DNA of 56,996 nucleotides from an uncultured Bacteroides sp. (GTDB lineage Bacteria > Bacteroidota > Bacteroidia > Bacteroidales > Bacteroidaceae): positions 1 to 56,996 of the forward strand of contig CALUJK010000013.1 in the NCBI GenBank assembly GCA_944320945.1. Reading direction: 5' to 3'. The position numbers and the translations under genes are program-made. Shown here piece by piece: positions 36,738-46,699 of the stretch. Positions within the stretch are counted from its first letter, which is position 1. Each line of letters opens with the position of its first letter. The notes below the pieces were generated by a model. The model saw only the letters and a program-made list of their open reading frames with translations, was not told the DNA's origin and ran no database searches.

Positions 36738-37319
36738 ACGGTTTCTGGAATAATTTGGAGATGTTTTTTATCCTTTTTCAGTAAAAAAGTCGGGTAAATT
36801 GCTGATAAATGTCTTTGTCCGCGATTTGAAGTAGGGAAGAAGTTTCTCGCGCGCGTACATATATATTATTGTATAGTAATCCCATTTGTCATGTGTAGCG
36901 GAGCCCGCAGGGCGTAGCCGAAACATCTTCCTTATGCGGATGTACTGAAAAATGTGTACAAAAAATGGGCGTATAGTAAGCCGTTTGCTCCGAAGCCTTT
37001 CGGCTTTTGTTCCGAAGCCTTTGGGAGCGCGCTCCGAATATATATCGTTCGTGCTCCGAAAGGCTTCGGAACAACCCCCTGTCACAGTGTCTTCTGAGCG
37101 GGTGTGAGGGTGGATTTGTGTAAAGTAATGTATTTATACAAAACGACGAGTGTGAAAGCAGTGATGTATATTCTTAAGGTGTAGCTTTCTTATACCGGGA
37201 GGCTGTAACGGAACATTTGGAAAGCCGTTTCCATGCTGTTATGCAATTGCACGAAAACGATTGCATCACCAAAATGTAACATTTCGCATTTAAGTGGTAC
37301 GTTTTTATTTAGTCTGAGA
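36738..37319. other. Repeat-rich non-coding gap upstream of susC
   Basis: Between the yicC and susC promoters no credible gene is present. The stretch holds GC-rich hairpin repeats (listed separately), an AT-rich tgtatttataca at 37129-37140 resembling module C of the dispersed element, and purine/pyrimidine-skewed stretches. A minus-strand open frame over 36768-37085 is made of this repeat sequence and is not called as a gene. Confidence 0.5.
36987..37072. repeat. Hairpin-forming gctccgaaggcttcg repeats (module B)
   Basis: Three copies of a gctccgaa/gccttt motif lie here. The arms 37009-37028 and 37053-37072 pair at 19 of 20 bases (gttccgaagcctttgggagc with gctccgaaaggcttcggaac) around a 24-base loop. 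Related sequence lies near 4360-4420 and 55796-55820. Confidence 0.7.
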
Positions 37320-37329
37320 TATATTTGCA
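37320..37329 (+). promoter_or_regulatory. -7 box of sus operon promoter
   Basis: TATATTTGCA, a full -7 match, lies about 108 bases upstream of the susC ATG. The -33 position does not read TTTG, which would suit a promoter needing an activator such as SusR; that is inference. Confidence 0.6.
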
Positions 37330-37437
37330 CTAATGAAAGTGCGTATCAGTACGGAAAAACATCAAAACACCGCAAAGAAACGCATTATTCTGATAAGAGA
37401 ATAATAATTTATATTGTTAACTTTAATTTTTAAATGC

Positions 37438-40400
37438 ATGAAGCAAGTTAATCTTAGAATCTATCGGACGATTCTTTCCTTGTTAATGGGATTATTCTTG
37501 TCTGTAGGCGCTTATGCACAAACTATTTCCGTCCGAGGGCATGTGAAGGATGCCATGGGCGGCGTGATAGGCGCGAACGTCGTGGAGAAAGGTAACGCGA
37601 CGAATGGAACAATTACCGATTTGGACGGTAACTTTACGCTGACGGTTCCCCAGGGGGCTACGTTAGTGATTTCGTTTATCGGTTACAAGACGCAGGAAGT
37701 GGCTGCTGCCCCGTCGGTGACGGTGACGCTGCAAGACGACACGGAACTGCTGAGCGAGGTGGTGGTCATCGGTTACGGCCGTGCCAAGAAAAGCGATATG
37801 ACCGGTTCGGTGACCGCCATCAAGCCCGACGACATCAACAAAGGTCTTCAGGTGAGCGCCCAGGACATGATTCAGGGCAAGATTGCCGGTGTGAACGTGC
37901 AGACCAACGGCGGTGAGCCGGGCGGAGGATCCAGCATCCGTATTCGTGGCGGTTCTTCACTGAATGCCAGCAACGACCCGTTGATTGTCATCGATGGATT
38001 GGCAATGGATAATTATGGCATGCAAGGCATGTCGAACCCGTTGAACTTGGTGAACCCTGCCGACATCGAGAGCTTTACGGTGCTGAAGGATGCATCTGCC
38101 ACCGCCATTTACGGTAGCCGTGCGTCGAACGGTGTCATCATTATTACTACCAAGAAAGGCCGTAAGGGCATGAAGCCGACGGTTACTTACAATGGAAACG
38201 TCTCTTTCAGTAAGGTGGTTAATACGTTGGATGTGCTCAATGCCTCGGAATATATGGATTACATCCAGCAGAAGACCGGCTTGAGCGATGAAGAATGGTT
38301 GGCAAGCGATTATTATGCAAATATGGGTTATTACTCCGCTTACAATGCCGACGGGACGCCTGCCGCAGGAGCCGAGCATCTGTTTGCCGATACGGATTGG
38401 CAGGACGAAATCTACCGGACGGCTATCAATACCGACCATAACATAACGTTGACCGGCGCATGGAAGAACCTGCCCTACCGCGTCAGCTTCGGTTATACCA
38501 ACCAGCAGGGTATCCTGAAAACTTCGGACTTCGAGCGTTACACCCTGAGCCTGAACCTGAACCCTACGTTCTTCGATGAACATTTGACGGTGGGGCTGAG
38601 CGCCAAGGGAATGATTTCCAATACGAGCTATGCGCAGACGGGCGCCATCGGCGCAGCCGGTTCGTTTGACCCGACGAAGCCGATAAAAATAAACGACCCT
38701 TTCTACCAGAATAACTTTGACGGTTACTTCATGTATCACACGGCAGTGGACCGTGGCGATACGGCGTGGGGATATGCCCCGCACGACCTGTCTGCAGACA
38801 ACCCGATGGCCATCTTGAATACGGCTTCAGACAAAGGCAAGGGCAAGCAGCTGACCGGAAACCTGGAACTGGATTATAAGATTCACGGTTTCGAAGACCT
38901 GCATCTGCACATGAATGCCGGTATGGACCTGAAGAGCGGCAAGAGTAACAAGTGGTACAGCCGTTATAATCCGGACAACTACTATTATGGCAACCAGGGA
39001 TGGAACACGCAGGATACGTATAACTTGTCTCTGAACCTGTATGCCCAGTACATCAAGGAGTTCAACGAAAGCCACAACTTCGACATCATGGCAGGTTACG
39101 AGTGGCAGCATTTCCACAAAGAGACCGATTACTATTATTACGGTACCTATCCGGAAACCAGCGAGGACCATGCAAATGAAATATACAATCCGTCGGAAAA
39201 CACGTTGTATAAGACCGAGAACTACCTGGTATCTTTCTTCGGACGTGCCAACTATTCGCTGATGGACCGTTACCTGTTCACCTTCACGATGCGTGCCGAC
39301 GGTTCGTCGCGCTTCCACAAGGACAATCGTTGGGGTTACTTCCCCTCGGCTGCCATTGGTTGGAAAATCAAGAACGAAGCGTTCCTGAAGGATGTGGATG
39401 CCGTCAGCGACATGAAGTTGCGTTTGGGCTGGGGTATGACCGGACAGCAGGAAGGCATTCCCGACTATTATTACATCCCGACGTATGCCATCAACAGCCA
39501 GGGCGCTTATTATCCGATTCTCGGCGATGGAACCACTTATCGCCCGGATGCCTACAATACCAATTTGACATGGGAGAAAACCACGACTTACAACGTGGGC
39601 ATCGACATGAGCTTCCTCAACGAACGGTTGTCTGCCACGGTGGATTACTATTATCGCAAGACGACTGATTTGCTGAACACGGTTGCTGTTCCTGCCGGAA
39701 CCAACTTCCGGAACAAGGTGACCAGCAACGTCGGCGGGTTGCACAACCAAGGTGTGGAATTCTCGCTCACGGCACGCCCCATCCAGACGAAAGACTGGAG
39801 TTGGGAACTGGGTTTCAACGCGACGTACAACGACAATGAAATAGACAAGCTGTTGGCAAGCAACGACGAAGACTACAAAATCCTGCACGGCGGCCTGGCG
39901 GTAGGCGATGCCGGTTCGGATGGTATACAGGCATACGCCGTGGGACAACCGGTTTCGGCATACTATGTGTTCCAGCAGGTGTACGACGAGAAAGGAATGC
40001 CGGTGGAAGGTGAGTTTGTAGACCGTAACGGCGATGGGGTCATCAACAACAACGACCGTTATTTCTATAAGAAAGCAGATGCCGATGTCTTGTTAGGCCT
40101 TACTTCAAAACTGATCTGGAAAAACTGGGATTTCAGCTTCGCCCTCCGCGCCAGCCTGGGCAACTATGCGTACAACGCGGTAGAAATAGACCGTTCGAAT
40201 GTTTCTTTGGACCGTTTGTATAATGGCAACACGTGGCACAATGTCACCGTGATAGCTATGGATAAGAATTGGGACTATGTATCGGGTACGGACGCTTTGT
40301 CCGATTACTTCATTCAGAATGCTTCGTTCCTGAAATGCGACAACATTACGTTGGGATATAGCTTCGACAAGTTGTTCAAGAAAATCAGCGGTCGTGTGTA

Positions 40401-40530
40401 TGCCACGGTTCAGAATGTGTTTACCATCAGCAAATACAAAGGCATCGACCCGGAAATCAATGGCGGCTACGATTCCAACATCTATCCGCGTCCTTTGACC
40501 GGCATTCTGGGATTGACACTCAATTTCTAA
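37438..40530 (+). CDS. susC: SusC-type TonB-dependent starch oligosaccharide transporter
   Basis: A 1030-residue outer-membrane transporter from the ATG at 37438, which starts a signal peptide ending GAYAQ. Order: carboxypeptidase-regulatory-like domain (TISVRGHVKDAMGGVIGANV to FIGYKTQEV), TonB-box region (EVVVIGYGRAKKSDMTGSV), plug (RIRGGSSLNASNDPLIVIDG; VLKDASATAIYGSRASNGVI) and a 22-strand barrel ending in an aromatic residue (LTLNF). With SusD it imports malto-oligosaccharides using TonB energy. First gene of the sus operon. Confidence 0.93.
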   Translation: MKQVNLRIYRTILSLLMGLFLSVGAYAQTISVRGHVKDAMGGVIGANVVEKGNATNGTITDLDGNFTLTVPQGATLVISFIGYKTQEVAAAPSVTVTLQDDTELLSEVVVIGYGRAKKSDMTGSVTAIKPDDINKGLQVSAQDMIQGKIAGVNVQTNGGEPGGGSSIRIRGGSSLNASNDPLIVIDGLAMDNYGMQGMSNPLNLVNPADIESFTVLKDASATAIYGSRASNGVIIITTKKGRKGMKPTVTYNGNVSFSKVVNTLDVLNASEYMDYIQQKTGLSDEEWLASDYYANMGYYSAYNADGTPAAGAEHLFADTDWQDEIYRTAINTDHNITLTGAWKNLPYRVSFGYTNQQGILKTSDFERYTLSLNLNPTFFDEHLTVGLSAKGMISNTSYAQTGAIGAAGSFDPTKPIKINDPFYQNNFDGYFMYHTAVDRGDTAWGYAPHDLSADNPMAILNTASDKGKGKQLTGNLELDYKIHGFEDLHLHMNAGMDLKSGKSNKWYSRYNPDNYYYGNQGWNTQDTYNLSLNLYAQYIKEFNESHNFDIMAGYEWQHFHKETDYYYYGTYPETSEDHANEIYNPSENTLYKTENYLVSFFGRANYSLMDRYLFTFTMRADGSSRFHKDNRWGYFPSAAIGWKIKNEAFLKDVDAVSDMKLRLGWGMTGQQEGIPDYYYIPTYAINSQGAYYPILGDGTTYRPDAYNTNLTWEKTTTYNVGIDMSFLNERLSATVDYYYRKTTDLLNTVAVPAGTNFRNKVTSNVGGLHNQGVEFSLTARPIQTKDWSWELGFNATYNDNEIDKLLASNDEDYKILHGGLAVGDAGSDGIQAYAVGQPVSAYYVFQQVYDEKGMPVEGEFVDRNGDGVINNNDRYFYKKADADVLLGLTSKLIWKNWDFSFALRASLGNYAYNAVEIDRSNVSLDRLYNGNTWHNVTVIAMDKNWDYVSGTDALSDYFIQNASFLKCDNITLGYSFDKLFKKISGRVYATVQNVFTISKYKGIDPEINGGYDSNIYPRPLTGILGLTLNF

Positions 40531-40553
40531 CAATCATTTAAAAAATAAGAATC

Positions 40554-42200
40554 ATGAAATTCAATATATTAAAATCATTCTTGCCTGTTGCGGTAGTTGC
40601 TTTGATGCTGGGAGGGCTATCTTCGTGCATCGGCGACTTGGATGTAGAGTCCATCGACCCGCAGAAAAACACGGAACTGAACCAGGATGCCTTGTTCAAT
40701 AAGATATATGCCTCGTTTGCCTTGACGGGACAGACCGGCCCGGATGGGAATAAGGATATCGACGATGTGGACGAAGGGCGTAGTGACTTTTTCCGTACTT
40801 TGTTCTATTTGAATGAATTCCCATCCGATGAAGCACACTGGGTGTGGATGGATAATGCCGGTGTGCCTGAACTGTTGCATAATACGTGGGGAGAGAGTTG
40901 CGTGTTCTCCGCGGCCATGTACTATCGCCTCTACTTCACCATTACGTTGTGCAACTTCTATCTGTCGCAGGCATCGGGTGCCGCAGACCAGGAAATGCGC
41001 AATGCGGAAGTGCGTTTTATCCGTGCCCTGAATTATTATTATGTGATGGACTTGTACGGGAAAGGGGCTTTCACCACGGTGGTATCTGACAGTTATCCCG
41101 AAGCTTATACACGGCAGCAGCTGTTCGATTTCGTAGAACAGGAACTGAAAGAGTGCGCATCCTTGATGGCAGAGCCGGGACAAAACACCTACGGCCGTGC
41201 CGACCGGGTAGCCGCATGGAACTTGCTGGCCCGCCTGTATCTGAATGCCGAGGTCTATACCGGCACGCCGCGTTGGCAGGAAGCCTTGGACTATGCCGAT
41301 GATGTCATCCACAACGGGTATTACCATTTGAACACGACCGGAGCAACCAACCCGGTCACCGATGAAGAGTATTCTCCTTACCAGATGTTGTTCCTTTCGG
41401 ATAATAATAAGAATGGAGCACAGTATGAAAACCTGCTTGTGGGCATGTTTGACGACGTACGGACAAAAAGCCACGGAGGGACGCAGTTCCTGATACAGGG
41501 CAGCTATACGAATAAAGCCGATTACGCTTTGATGAGCGAGTATGCTCCGTCGGGCGTGGATAACAGCTGGGGTAAAAATATCCGCCTGCGCAAGCAACTC
41601 ATCGAAAAGTTCTTCCCCGATGGGGCTCCGCAGGAGCAGGTGCTGGCTGATTTCATCGATGCAGCCGGTGATGACCGCGCTTTGTTCTTCGGATATGGGT
41701 TGAACGAAAGCATAGAAGATGAAAGCACGGACGAGGTGAACGGATTCAATTGCGTGAAATTCCGTAATGTAAATTCCGATGGCAGCAATAACAACGATGC
41801 CGGATTTGTGAATACCGACCTACCGCTGATGCGTATTGCCGAAGCTTATCTGACCTATGCCGAGGCATCCACCCGCCTGAACGGGGTAGCGGGCAATACC
41901 GATGCCAAAGAGAAAATCGATGCCTTGCGCGACCGCGCCCATGCCAGCAGGCAGAGCAGCTACTCGCTGGACGACATTTGCGATGAATGGGCGCGCGAGT
42001 TCTGGATGGAAGGCCGTCGCCGCATGGACCTGATTCGTTTCGGCAAGTTCGGCGGCCAGGCAGCCTATAAATGGGAATGGATGGGAGGCACCTACGAAGG
42101 CAACCAATTCCATGCATACATGAGCATTTATCCTTTGCCGGTGAACGAATTGTCCAATAATCCCAATTTGCAGCGCTTAGGACAAAATCCGGGTTATTAA
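40554..42200 (+). CDS. susD: SusD/RagB family starch-binding lipoprotein
   Basis: A 548-residue surface lipoprotein: signal peptide with lipobox LSSC, then TPR-like helices and the SusD fold. Typical SusD wording includes VRFIRALNYYYVMDLYGKGAF, AWNLLARLYLNAEVY, MRIAEAYLTYAEAS, DEWAREFWMEGRRRMDLIRF and a C-terminal PLPVNELSNNPNL. It acts as the lid of the SusC barrel and binds starch. Twenty-three bases after susC. Confidence 0.93.
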   Translation: MKFNILKSFLPVAVVALMLGGLSSCIGDLDVESIDPQKNTELNQDALFNKIYASFALTGQTGPDGNKDIDDVDEGRSDFFRTLFYLNEFPSDEAHWVWMDNAGVPELLHNTWGESCVFSAAMYYRLYFTITLCNFYLSQASGAADQEMRNAEVRFIRALNYYYVMDLYGKGAFTTVVSDSYPEAYTRQQLFDFVEQELKECASLMAEPGQNTYGRADRVAAWNLLARLYLNAEVYTGTPRWQEALDYADDVIHNGYYHLNTTGATNPVTDEEYSPYQMLFLSDNNKNGAQYENLLVGMFDDVRTKSHGGTQFLIQGSYTNKADYALMSEYAPSGVDNSWGKNIRLRKQLIEKFFPDGAPQEQVLADFIDAAGDDRALFFGYGLNESIEDESTDEVNGFNCVKFRNVNSDGSNNNDAGFVNTDLPLMRIAEAYLTYAEASTRLNGVAGNTDAKEKIDALRDRAHASRQSSYSLDDICDEWAREFWMEGRRRMDLIRFGKFGGQAAYKWEWMGGTYEGNQFHAYMSIYPLPVNELSNNPNLQRLGQNPGY

Positions 42201-42226
42201 TCTATAATGAATAAAAGAATATGGAT

Positions 42227-43426
42227 ATGAAAAAGATATTTTTAGCTTCCTTGCTGGCCGGGGTGCTGTCTATGAGCTTCTTCTCCTGTACGGATGATAA
42301 CGACTCTAACCCCGTAGTGAAGCAGCCGGACAGTTTCGAACTGAACATACCGGCATTGGCAGGCAATGTGTATGATTTGGAACAGACGGATTCCATTCGT
42401 TTCACTTACAGTCAACCTGACTACGGATATACTGCCGCAGTAAGTTATTATGCCCAGGTGTCGCTGACCGATACATGGGAAGCACCTGCCGATGCGACTG
42501 AAGATGACGCTCCCGTATTCGTGGAGTTGGACGGTTTTGTCAACACGGCGGATTTCAATGCTTCGGCAGTCTTGATAGACCGTGCCATCATGCAGATGGG
42601 GGAATATACGGAGGAAACCGTGCCGGAAACCTTGAAGATTTATGTCCGCATGAGGGCTACGCTTTATTCCGGATATGAATGTTTCTCTAATTCAATAGAG
42701 TTGACGGTGGCTCCTTATTATACTGAATTGTCGGCTGCAGAACCGGAATTGTGGTACTTGCTGGGCGGTTGCATCGGCGATGGGTTGTGGACCAACAATG
42801 GCGTGGGAGACATAGGTACGAGCTTGATTCCGATGTCCCTTGTTAGCGGTTATGAATACAATGCTTCCACCGGACAGGGCGAACTGACTTATACCGGTTA
42901 TTTCTTGGCAAACCAAGGCTTTAAGCTGGTAAAGACTCCTGGTGCATGGACAGACCAATGGGGCAACGGTGGTGCCGCTGGCATCGACAATCCGGTGAAG
43001 AATGACGGCGGCTCGAAGGACTTTATGGTTCCGAGCGACGGGTATTACACCATTACGCTGAACACGGAGACGAATACATTGTCTATTGTGCCCGCTACGT
43101 CTACACCGGCAGTTTACCACATCCAGGTACAAGGCCTTTTCAACGGATGGACGGATGCTACCATGACGCCGGTTAATACCGTAACACCGAATAATAATCA
43201 TGTTTGGAAATATGAGTTGGATGCCACTTCCGGTGACACGACCCTGAAGTTTAAGGTTTCTCCGGCTGATGATGGAAATGACGGATGGAGCATTAACTGG
43301 GGAGGTACAGAGTTCCCGTATGGCATCGGTACGAGTGGCGGTGCCGATATTCCTGTTGCCGCAGGCAACTATTTGGTCATCTTCAACGACATTACGGGTT
43401 ATTATCATTTCTATTCAAAAGAATAA
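42227..43426 (+). CDS. susE: SusE-type starch-binding lipoprotein
   Basis: A 399-residue lipoprotein from the ATG at 42227 (an ATG six bases earlier is possible). The lipobox is FFSC, followed by acidic TDDND, the Bacteroides surface-export type. An N-terminal Ig-like SusE domain (about 30-165) is followed by two starch-binding modules (about 170-285, ELWYLLGGCIGDGLWTNNG, and 288-399, YHIQVQGLFNGWTDATM). It holds starch at the cell surface. Two modules and position after susD match B. thetaiotaomicron SusE. Confidence 0.85.
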   Translation: MKKIFLASLLAGVLSMSFFSCTDDNDSNPVVKQPDSFELNIPALAGNVYDLEQTDSIRFTYSQPDYGYTAAVSYYAQVSLTDTWEAPADATEDDAPVFVELDGFVNTADFNASAVLIDRAIMQMGEYTEETVPETLKIYVRMRATLYSGYECFSNSIELTVAPYYTELSAAEPELWYLLGGCIGDGLWTNNGVGDIGTSLIPMSLVSGYEYNASTGQGELTYTGYFLANQGFKLVKTPGAWTDQWGNGGAAGIDNPVKNDGGSKDFMVPSDGYYTITLNTETNTLSIVPATSTPAVYHIQVQGLFNGWTDATMTPVNTVTPNNNHVWKYELDATSGDTTLKFKVSPADDGNDGWSINWGGTEFPYGIGTSGGADIPVAAGNYLVIFNDITGYYHFYSKE

Positions 43427-43447
43427 TCACACTAAGCAAAAATGAAT

Positions 43448-44509
43448 ATGAAAAAGAAAACATTCTATACTTTGTTCCTTGCAGCCTTGGCTTTTGCCGG
43501 CTGCAAGGGCGATTACGACGATTGGGCTGCTCCTCAAGGGTTTGAACAGGAAGAGGCACGCAGCGTTTCACTGACAGTGACTGCGGCATCGCCCATCGAT
43601 ATGGCTGCGGTGACCACAGATTCCATCGTGCTGTTCACTCCATCGGTTTCGATGGCCGAAGGAGATTCCGTGGTCGGCTATCAGTTGGTGCTGGATGAAA
43701 CGCAGAATGTGCCGGTGACACGCGAAGGTAAAGCTCGCGTGGAAGAACTGACAAACGCAGTGGTTGCTTTGTACGGGCAGGCGCCGGTGGAACGTGTAAT
43801 GCAGGGAGTAGTGACAGGGGCGATATATGCAGACGGTTCGGTGATGAGCGTTACTGCCGCTCTTTCGTTAAGTGTGACACTTCACGCGGACTTTGCAGAG
43901 TTCATTTACATGCCGAATGACGGGCAAGATTGGAACACGGCTACGGCTCCGGCACTCCGTTCGCCTAACTTCGATGGTTTGTATAAAGGATATACTTACT
44001 TGACGGCAGGCAGTTTCAAATTCAATAAATCGCGTGCTACCGATTGGAGTGACGGGGAATATGGTTATGGTGATTTCCAAACTTTCAGTGAGAATCTGAC
44101 GGAAGGTAGTGGTGGTAACATCACTATTGATAAAGCCGGTTACTACCAAATTGTGGCAGATGCCGCTAACGCTACGCTGACTGCTACGGAGATTACTACG
44201 TGGGGAATTGTTGGTGATGTACTTGGTGAATGGCCTGGAGAAGGTGTAGAAGGTGCCAATGATGTCGAACTGACTTACAATGCTACGGATGATTGTTGGG
44301 AAGCAACCGGTGTGGAGTTGCAGGTTGGAGCATTCAAGTTCCGTGCCAATAAAGCATGGGATATCGGTTTAGGCGGTGCAATGGATGACCTGAGTGATGA
44401 TGGCGGTGCTGGTAATTTGACGCTGGAGACGGCAGGAACCTATACAGTCAAGCTGTACCTTGGTCGCACTGCCACAGATAAGATGTATTGCACACTTGAA
44501 GCACAATAA
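43448..44509 (+). CDS. susF: SusF-position starch-binding lipoprotein, shortened
   Basis: A 353-residue lipoprotein (lipobox AFAGC, then KGDYDD). N-terminal Ig-like domain (to about 150) and two C-terminal binding modules (about 155-245, PNDGQDWNTATAPALRSPN; and 250-353, TTWGIVGDVLGEWPGEG). B. thetaiotaomicron SusF is 485 residues with three modules, so this copy seems to have one fewer. The symbol is given by position; it could also be called a second SusE-like protein. Just upstream of a terminator. Confidence 0.75.
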   Translation: MKKKTFYTLFLAALAFAGCKGDYDDWAAPQGFEQEEARSVSLTVTAASPIDMAAVTTDSIVLFTPSVSMAEGDSVVGYQLVLDETQNVPVTREGKARVEELTNAVVALYGQAPVERVMQGVVTGAIYADGSVMSVTAALSLSVTLHADFAEFIYMPNDGQDWNTATAPALRSPNFDGLYKGYTYLTAGSFKFNKSRATDWSDGEYGYGDFQTFSENLTEGSGGNITIDKAGYYQIVADAANATLTATEITTWGIVGDVLGEWPGEGVEGANDVELTYNATDDCWEATGVELQVGAFKFRANKAWDIGLGGAMDDLSDDGGAGNLTLETAGTYTVKLYLGRTATDKMYCTLEAQ

Positions 44510-44532
44510 ATTTTATTCATAGCATTGAGTGG

Positions 44533-44577
44533 AAAGGATGTTGCTTATGCTGTTTTTGCAGGCAGCATCCTTTTTTG
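44533..44577 (+). terminator. Rho-independent terminator between susF and susG
   Basis: The stem aaggatgttgc / gcagcatcctt pairs with one G-T wobble, followed by a T6 run at 44571-44576. It lies 24 bases after the susF stop and about 37 bases before susG, so it should reduce susG expression relative to susCDEF. Confidence 0.8.
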
Positions 44578-44613
44578 TATTCCCATTGATTTATTCTGAA
44601 AAACGTAAATAGG

Positions 44614-46692
44614 ATGAAAATGATTTGTAAACGATATCTGTTCTTTGCCGTCCTCAGCTTGTGGATGACAGGATTATTGATGTTGTCAGTGGCATGTAGT
44701 GACGATAATCCGGCAATGCCCGACCCGACACCTGACCCCGATCCTTCAGTGAAGTGGGAGACGGTGACTGCATCGCCCGATGCATGGGATAATGAAAAAC
44801 GTGCGGATATCTCTTATCAGTTGTTGGTTTATTCGTTTGCTGACAGTGACGGTGATAAATATGGTGATTTGGGAGGCGTGACTGCCAAATTGGATTACTT
44901 GAACAGTTTGGGCGTAAATGCAATCTGGTTGTCGCCTATCCATCCGTCGGCTTCGTATCACGGCTATGATGTAATGGACTATGATGCCATTAATGAGAAG
45001 TTTGGTGATGAGAGTGATTTCACTCAACTGATTAGCGAGGCTCATAATCGGAAAATCAAGGTGTATTTGGATTATGTACTGAATCATACCAGTGTGCAAC
45101 ATCCGTGGTTTGTAGATGCCAAATCGTCCGTGGATAGTGAGTATCGCGACTACTATATTTTTTCTAAAGACCCACAGGCGGATATTGCTGCCGGTAAAAT
45201 CGCCATGATAAATAGTGAAGGCGCTGCCGGTTACAATGCCAATGAGTGGTATTCTGCCGATGGGGATGAGGTGCGTGCCTGTTACAAATTTACGTTGGAC
45301 TGGAGTAATGCATCGAACCCTACAGTGACAGTGGAAGCAGGAAAAGAGTCTGAAATAGCGGAAAATACTACAGAAGGAAGTGATGACCGTTACTTGTGGT
45401 ATGGCGACGAACAGTGTGCACGTTTCTTCAACTTGGGAGATGGAAAGTATGAGCTGACCATTAATTTTGTTTCCAATTGGGGGTTCTTGATTCGTTCCAG
45501 TAATACCACATGGGATAACGGTACCAAGTATGGAGCGGTTTCCGATAGTGATAAACTGACGCTTGGGGAACCTTTTGCACTAAATAATACAACCGCAGCT
45601 AATATCGTCTTCTCTGATATGGAGATTTGGAAGTTCCATTCGCATTTTTATACGGCTTCGTTTGCTGATTTGAATTATGGTGAGGTGGCAAATGTGTCAT
45701 CTTCGCCAGTCTATCAGGCAATGGTGGCATCTGCTAAGAAGTGGATAGACCGCGGTGTGGATGGGTTGAGACTGGATGCGGTGAAGCATATCTATCACAG
45801 TGCTACGTCGGACGAGAATCCGCAGTTCCTCAGCACGTTCTACAATGATTTGAATACTTACTATAAAAGCAAGGGAAAGACGGATGATTTCTACATGGTA
45901 GGTGAGGTATTGTCTGATGCCAATGAAGTAGCTCCCTATTATAAGGCTTTGCCGGCTTTGTTTGAGTTCTCTTTCAGGTATCGGCTGGAATGGGCCATCA
46001 ATAACAGTACGGGACGCTATTTTGCCAAAGACATCATGGGGTATCAGCAAATGTATGCCGGTTATCGCAATGATTATATTGAGGCTACGAAATTGAGTAA
46101 CCACGATGAAGACCGTACATCATCGAAGTTCGGACGTTCGACAGACAAGTGTAAGTTGGCAGCAGCGGTACTGTTGACATCGGCAGGTTCACCTTATATA
46201 TATTATGGAGAGGAATTGGGACTATATGGTGTGAAAACAAATGGTGATGAGCATGTGCGTGGTCCTATGTTGTGGGGAGATAACACAGAAACAGACTATA
46301 CGGACAAAATAGATCCTTCGGTAGCTTCGAGCGTGAAAAACGTAATGGAACAGCAGGCGGATGCCAACTCTTTGCTGAACACTTACCAGACTTTTACTCG
46401 CCTGCGTAATACCTATCCGGCATTGGCAGAGGGAACGATGGAGCGGCATTCGACATATAACGATGCGAATGAAAGTTATAATAGTTTGGCAGCTTGGTAC
46501 ATGATGAAAGATGACCAAAAAATGCTGGTGATGCACAACTTTGGCAGTACAGCGCTGCAAGTGCCGTTGACGGACAGTGTATCGAAAGCTGTAGGTACAT
46601 CGGGAGAAGTGAAACAACGTGCTACGGACGATGGACAGACGTATGTGTTGCTGGGAGCCTATTCATCTGTAGTATATCTGTTGGGAGAATAA
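44614..46692 (+). CDS. susG: Surface alpha-amylase with CBM58 insertion
   Basis: A 692-residue lipoprotein (lipobox LSVAC followed by SDDNP), the same length as B. thetaiotaomicron SusG. GH13 barrel with catalytic residues at the same numbers: Asp388 (DGLRLDAVKH), Glu431 (MVGEVLSD) and Asp498 (LSNHDEDRT). Residues about 210-335 interrupt domain B and correspond to the starch-binding CBM58 (YKFTLDWSNASNPTV; FVSNWGFLIRSSNTTW). It cuts starch at the cell surface into oligosaccharides that SusCD imports. Confidence 0.94.
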   Translation: MKMICKRYLFFAVLSLWMTGLLMLSVACSDDNPAMPDPTPDPDPSVKWETVTASPDAWDNEKRADISYQLLVYSFADSDGDKYGDLGGVTAKLDYLNSLGVNAIWLSPIHPSASYHGYDVMDYDAINEKFGDESDFTQLISEAHNRKIKVYLDYVLNHTSVQHPWFVDAKSSVDSEYRDYYIFSKDPQADIAAGKIAMINSEGAAGYNANEWYSADGDEVRACYKFTLDWSNASNPTVTVEAGKESEIAENTTEGSDDRYLWYGDEQCARFFNLGDGKYELTINFVSNWGFLIRSSNTTWDNGTKYGAVSDSDKLTLGEPFALNNTTAANIVFSDMEIWKFHSHFYTASFADLNYGEVANVSSSPVYQAMVASAKKWIDRGVDGLRLDAVKHIYHSATSDENPQFLSTFYNDLNTYYKSKGKTDDFYMVGEVLSDANEVAPYYKALPALFEFSFRYRLEWAINNSTGRYFAKDIMGYQQMYAGYRNDYIEATKLSNHDEDRTSSKFGRSTDKCKLAAAVLLTSAGSPYIYYGEELGLYGVKTNGDEHVRGPMLWGDNTETDYTDKIDPSVASSVKNVMEQQADANSLLNTYQTFTRLRNTYPALAEGTMERHSTYNDANESYNSLAAWYMMKDDQKMLVMHNFGSTALQVPLTDSVSKAVGTSGEVKQRATDDGQTYVLLGAYSSVVYLLGE

Positions 46693-46699
46693 CTGAATA

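Noticed and set aside
36768-37085. A 105-codon minus-strand open frame upstream of susC
   Set aside because: It reads through the hairpin repeats and has no protein-like pattern or start signal.
37957-39948. Two long minus-strand open frames opposite susC
   Set aside because: The SusC protein is complete and highly conserved on the plus strand; these are codon-bias shadows.
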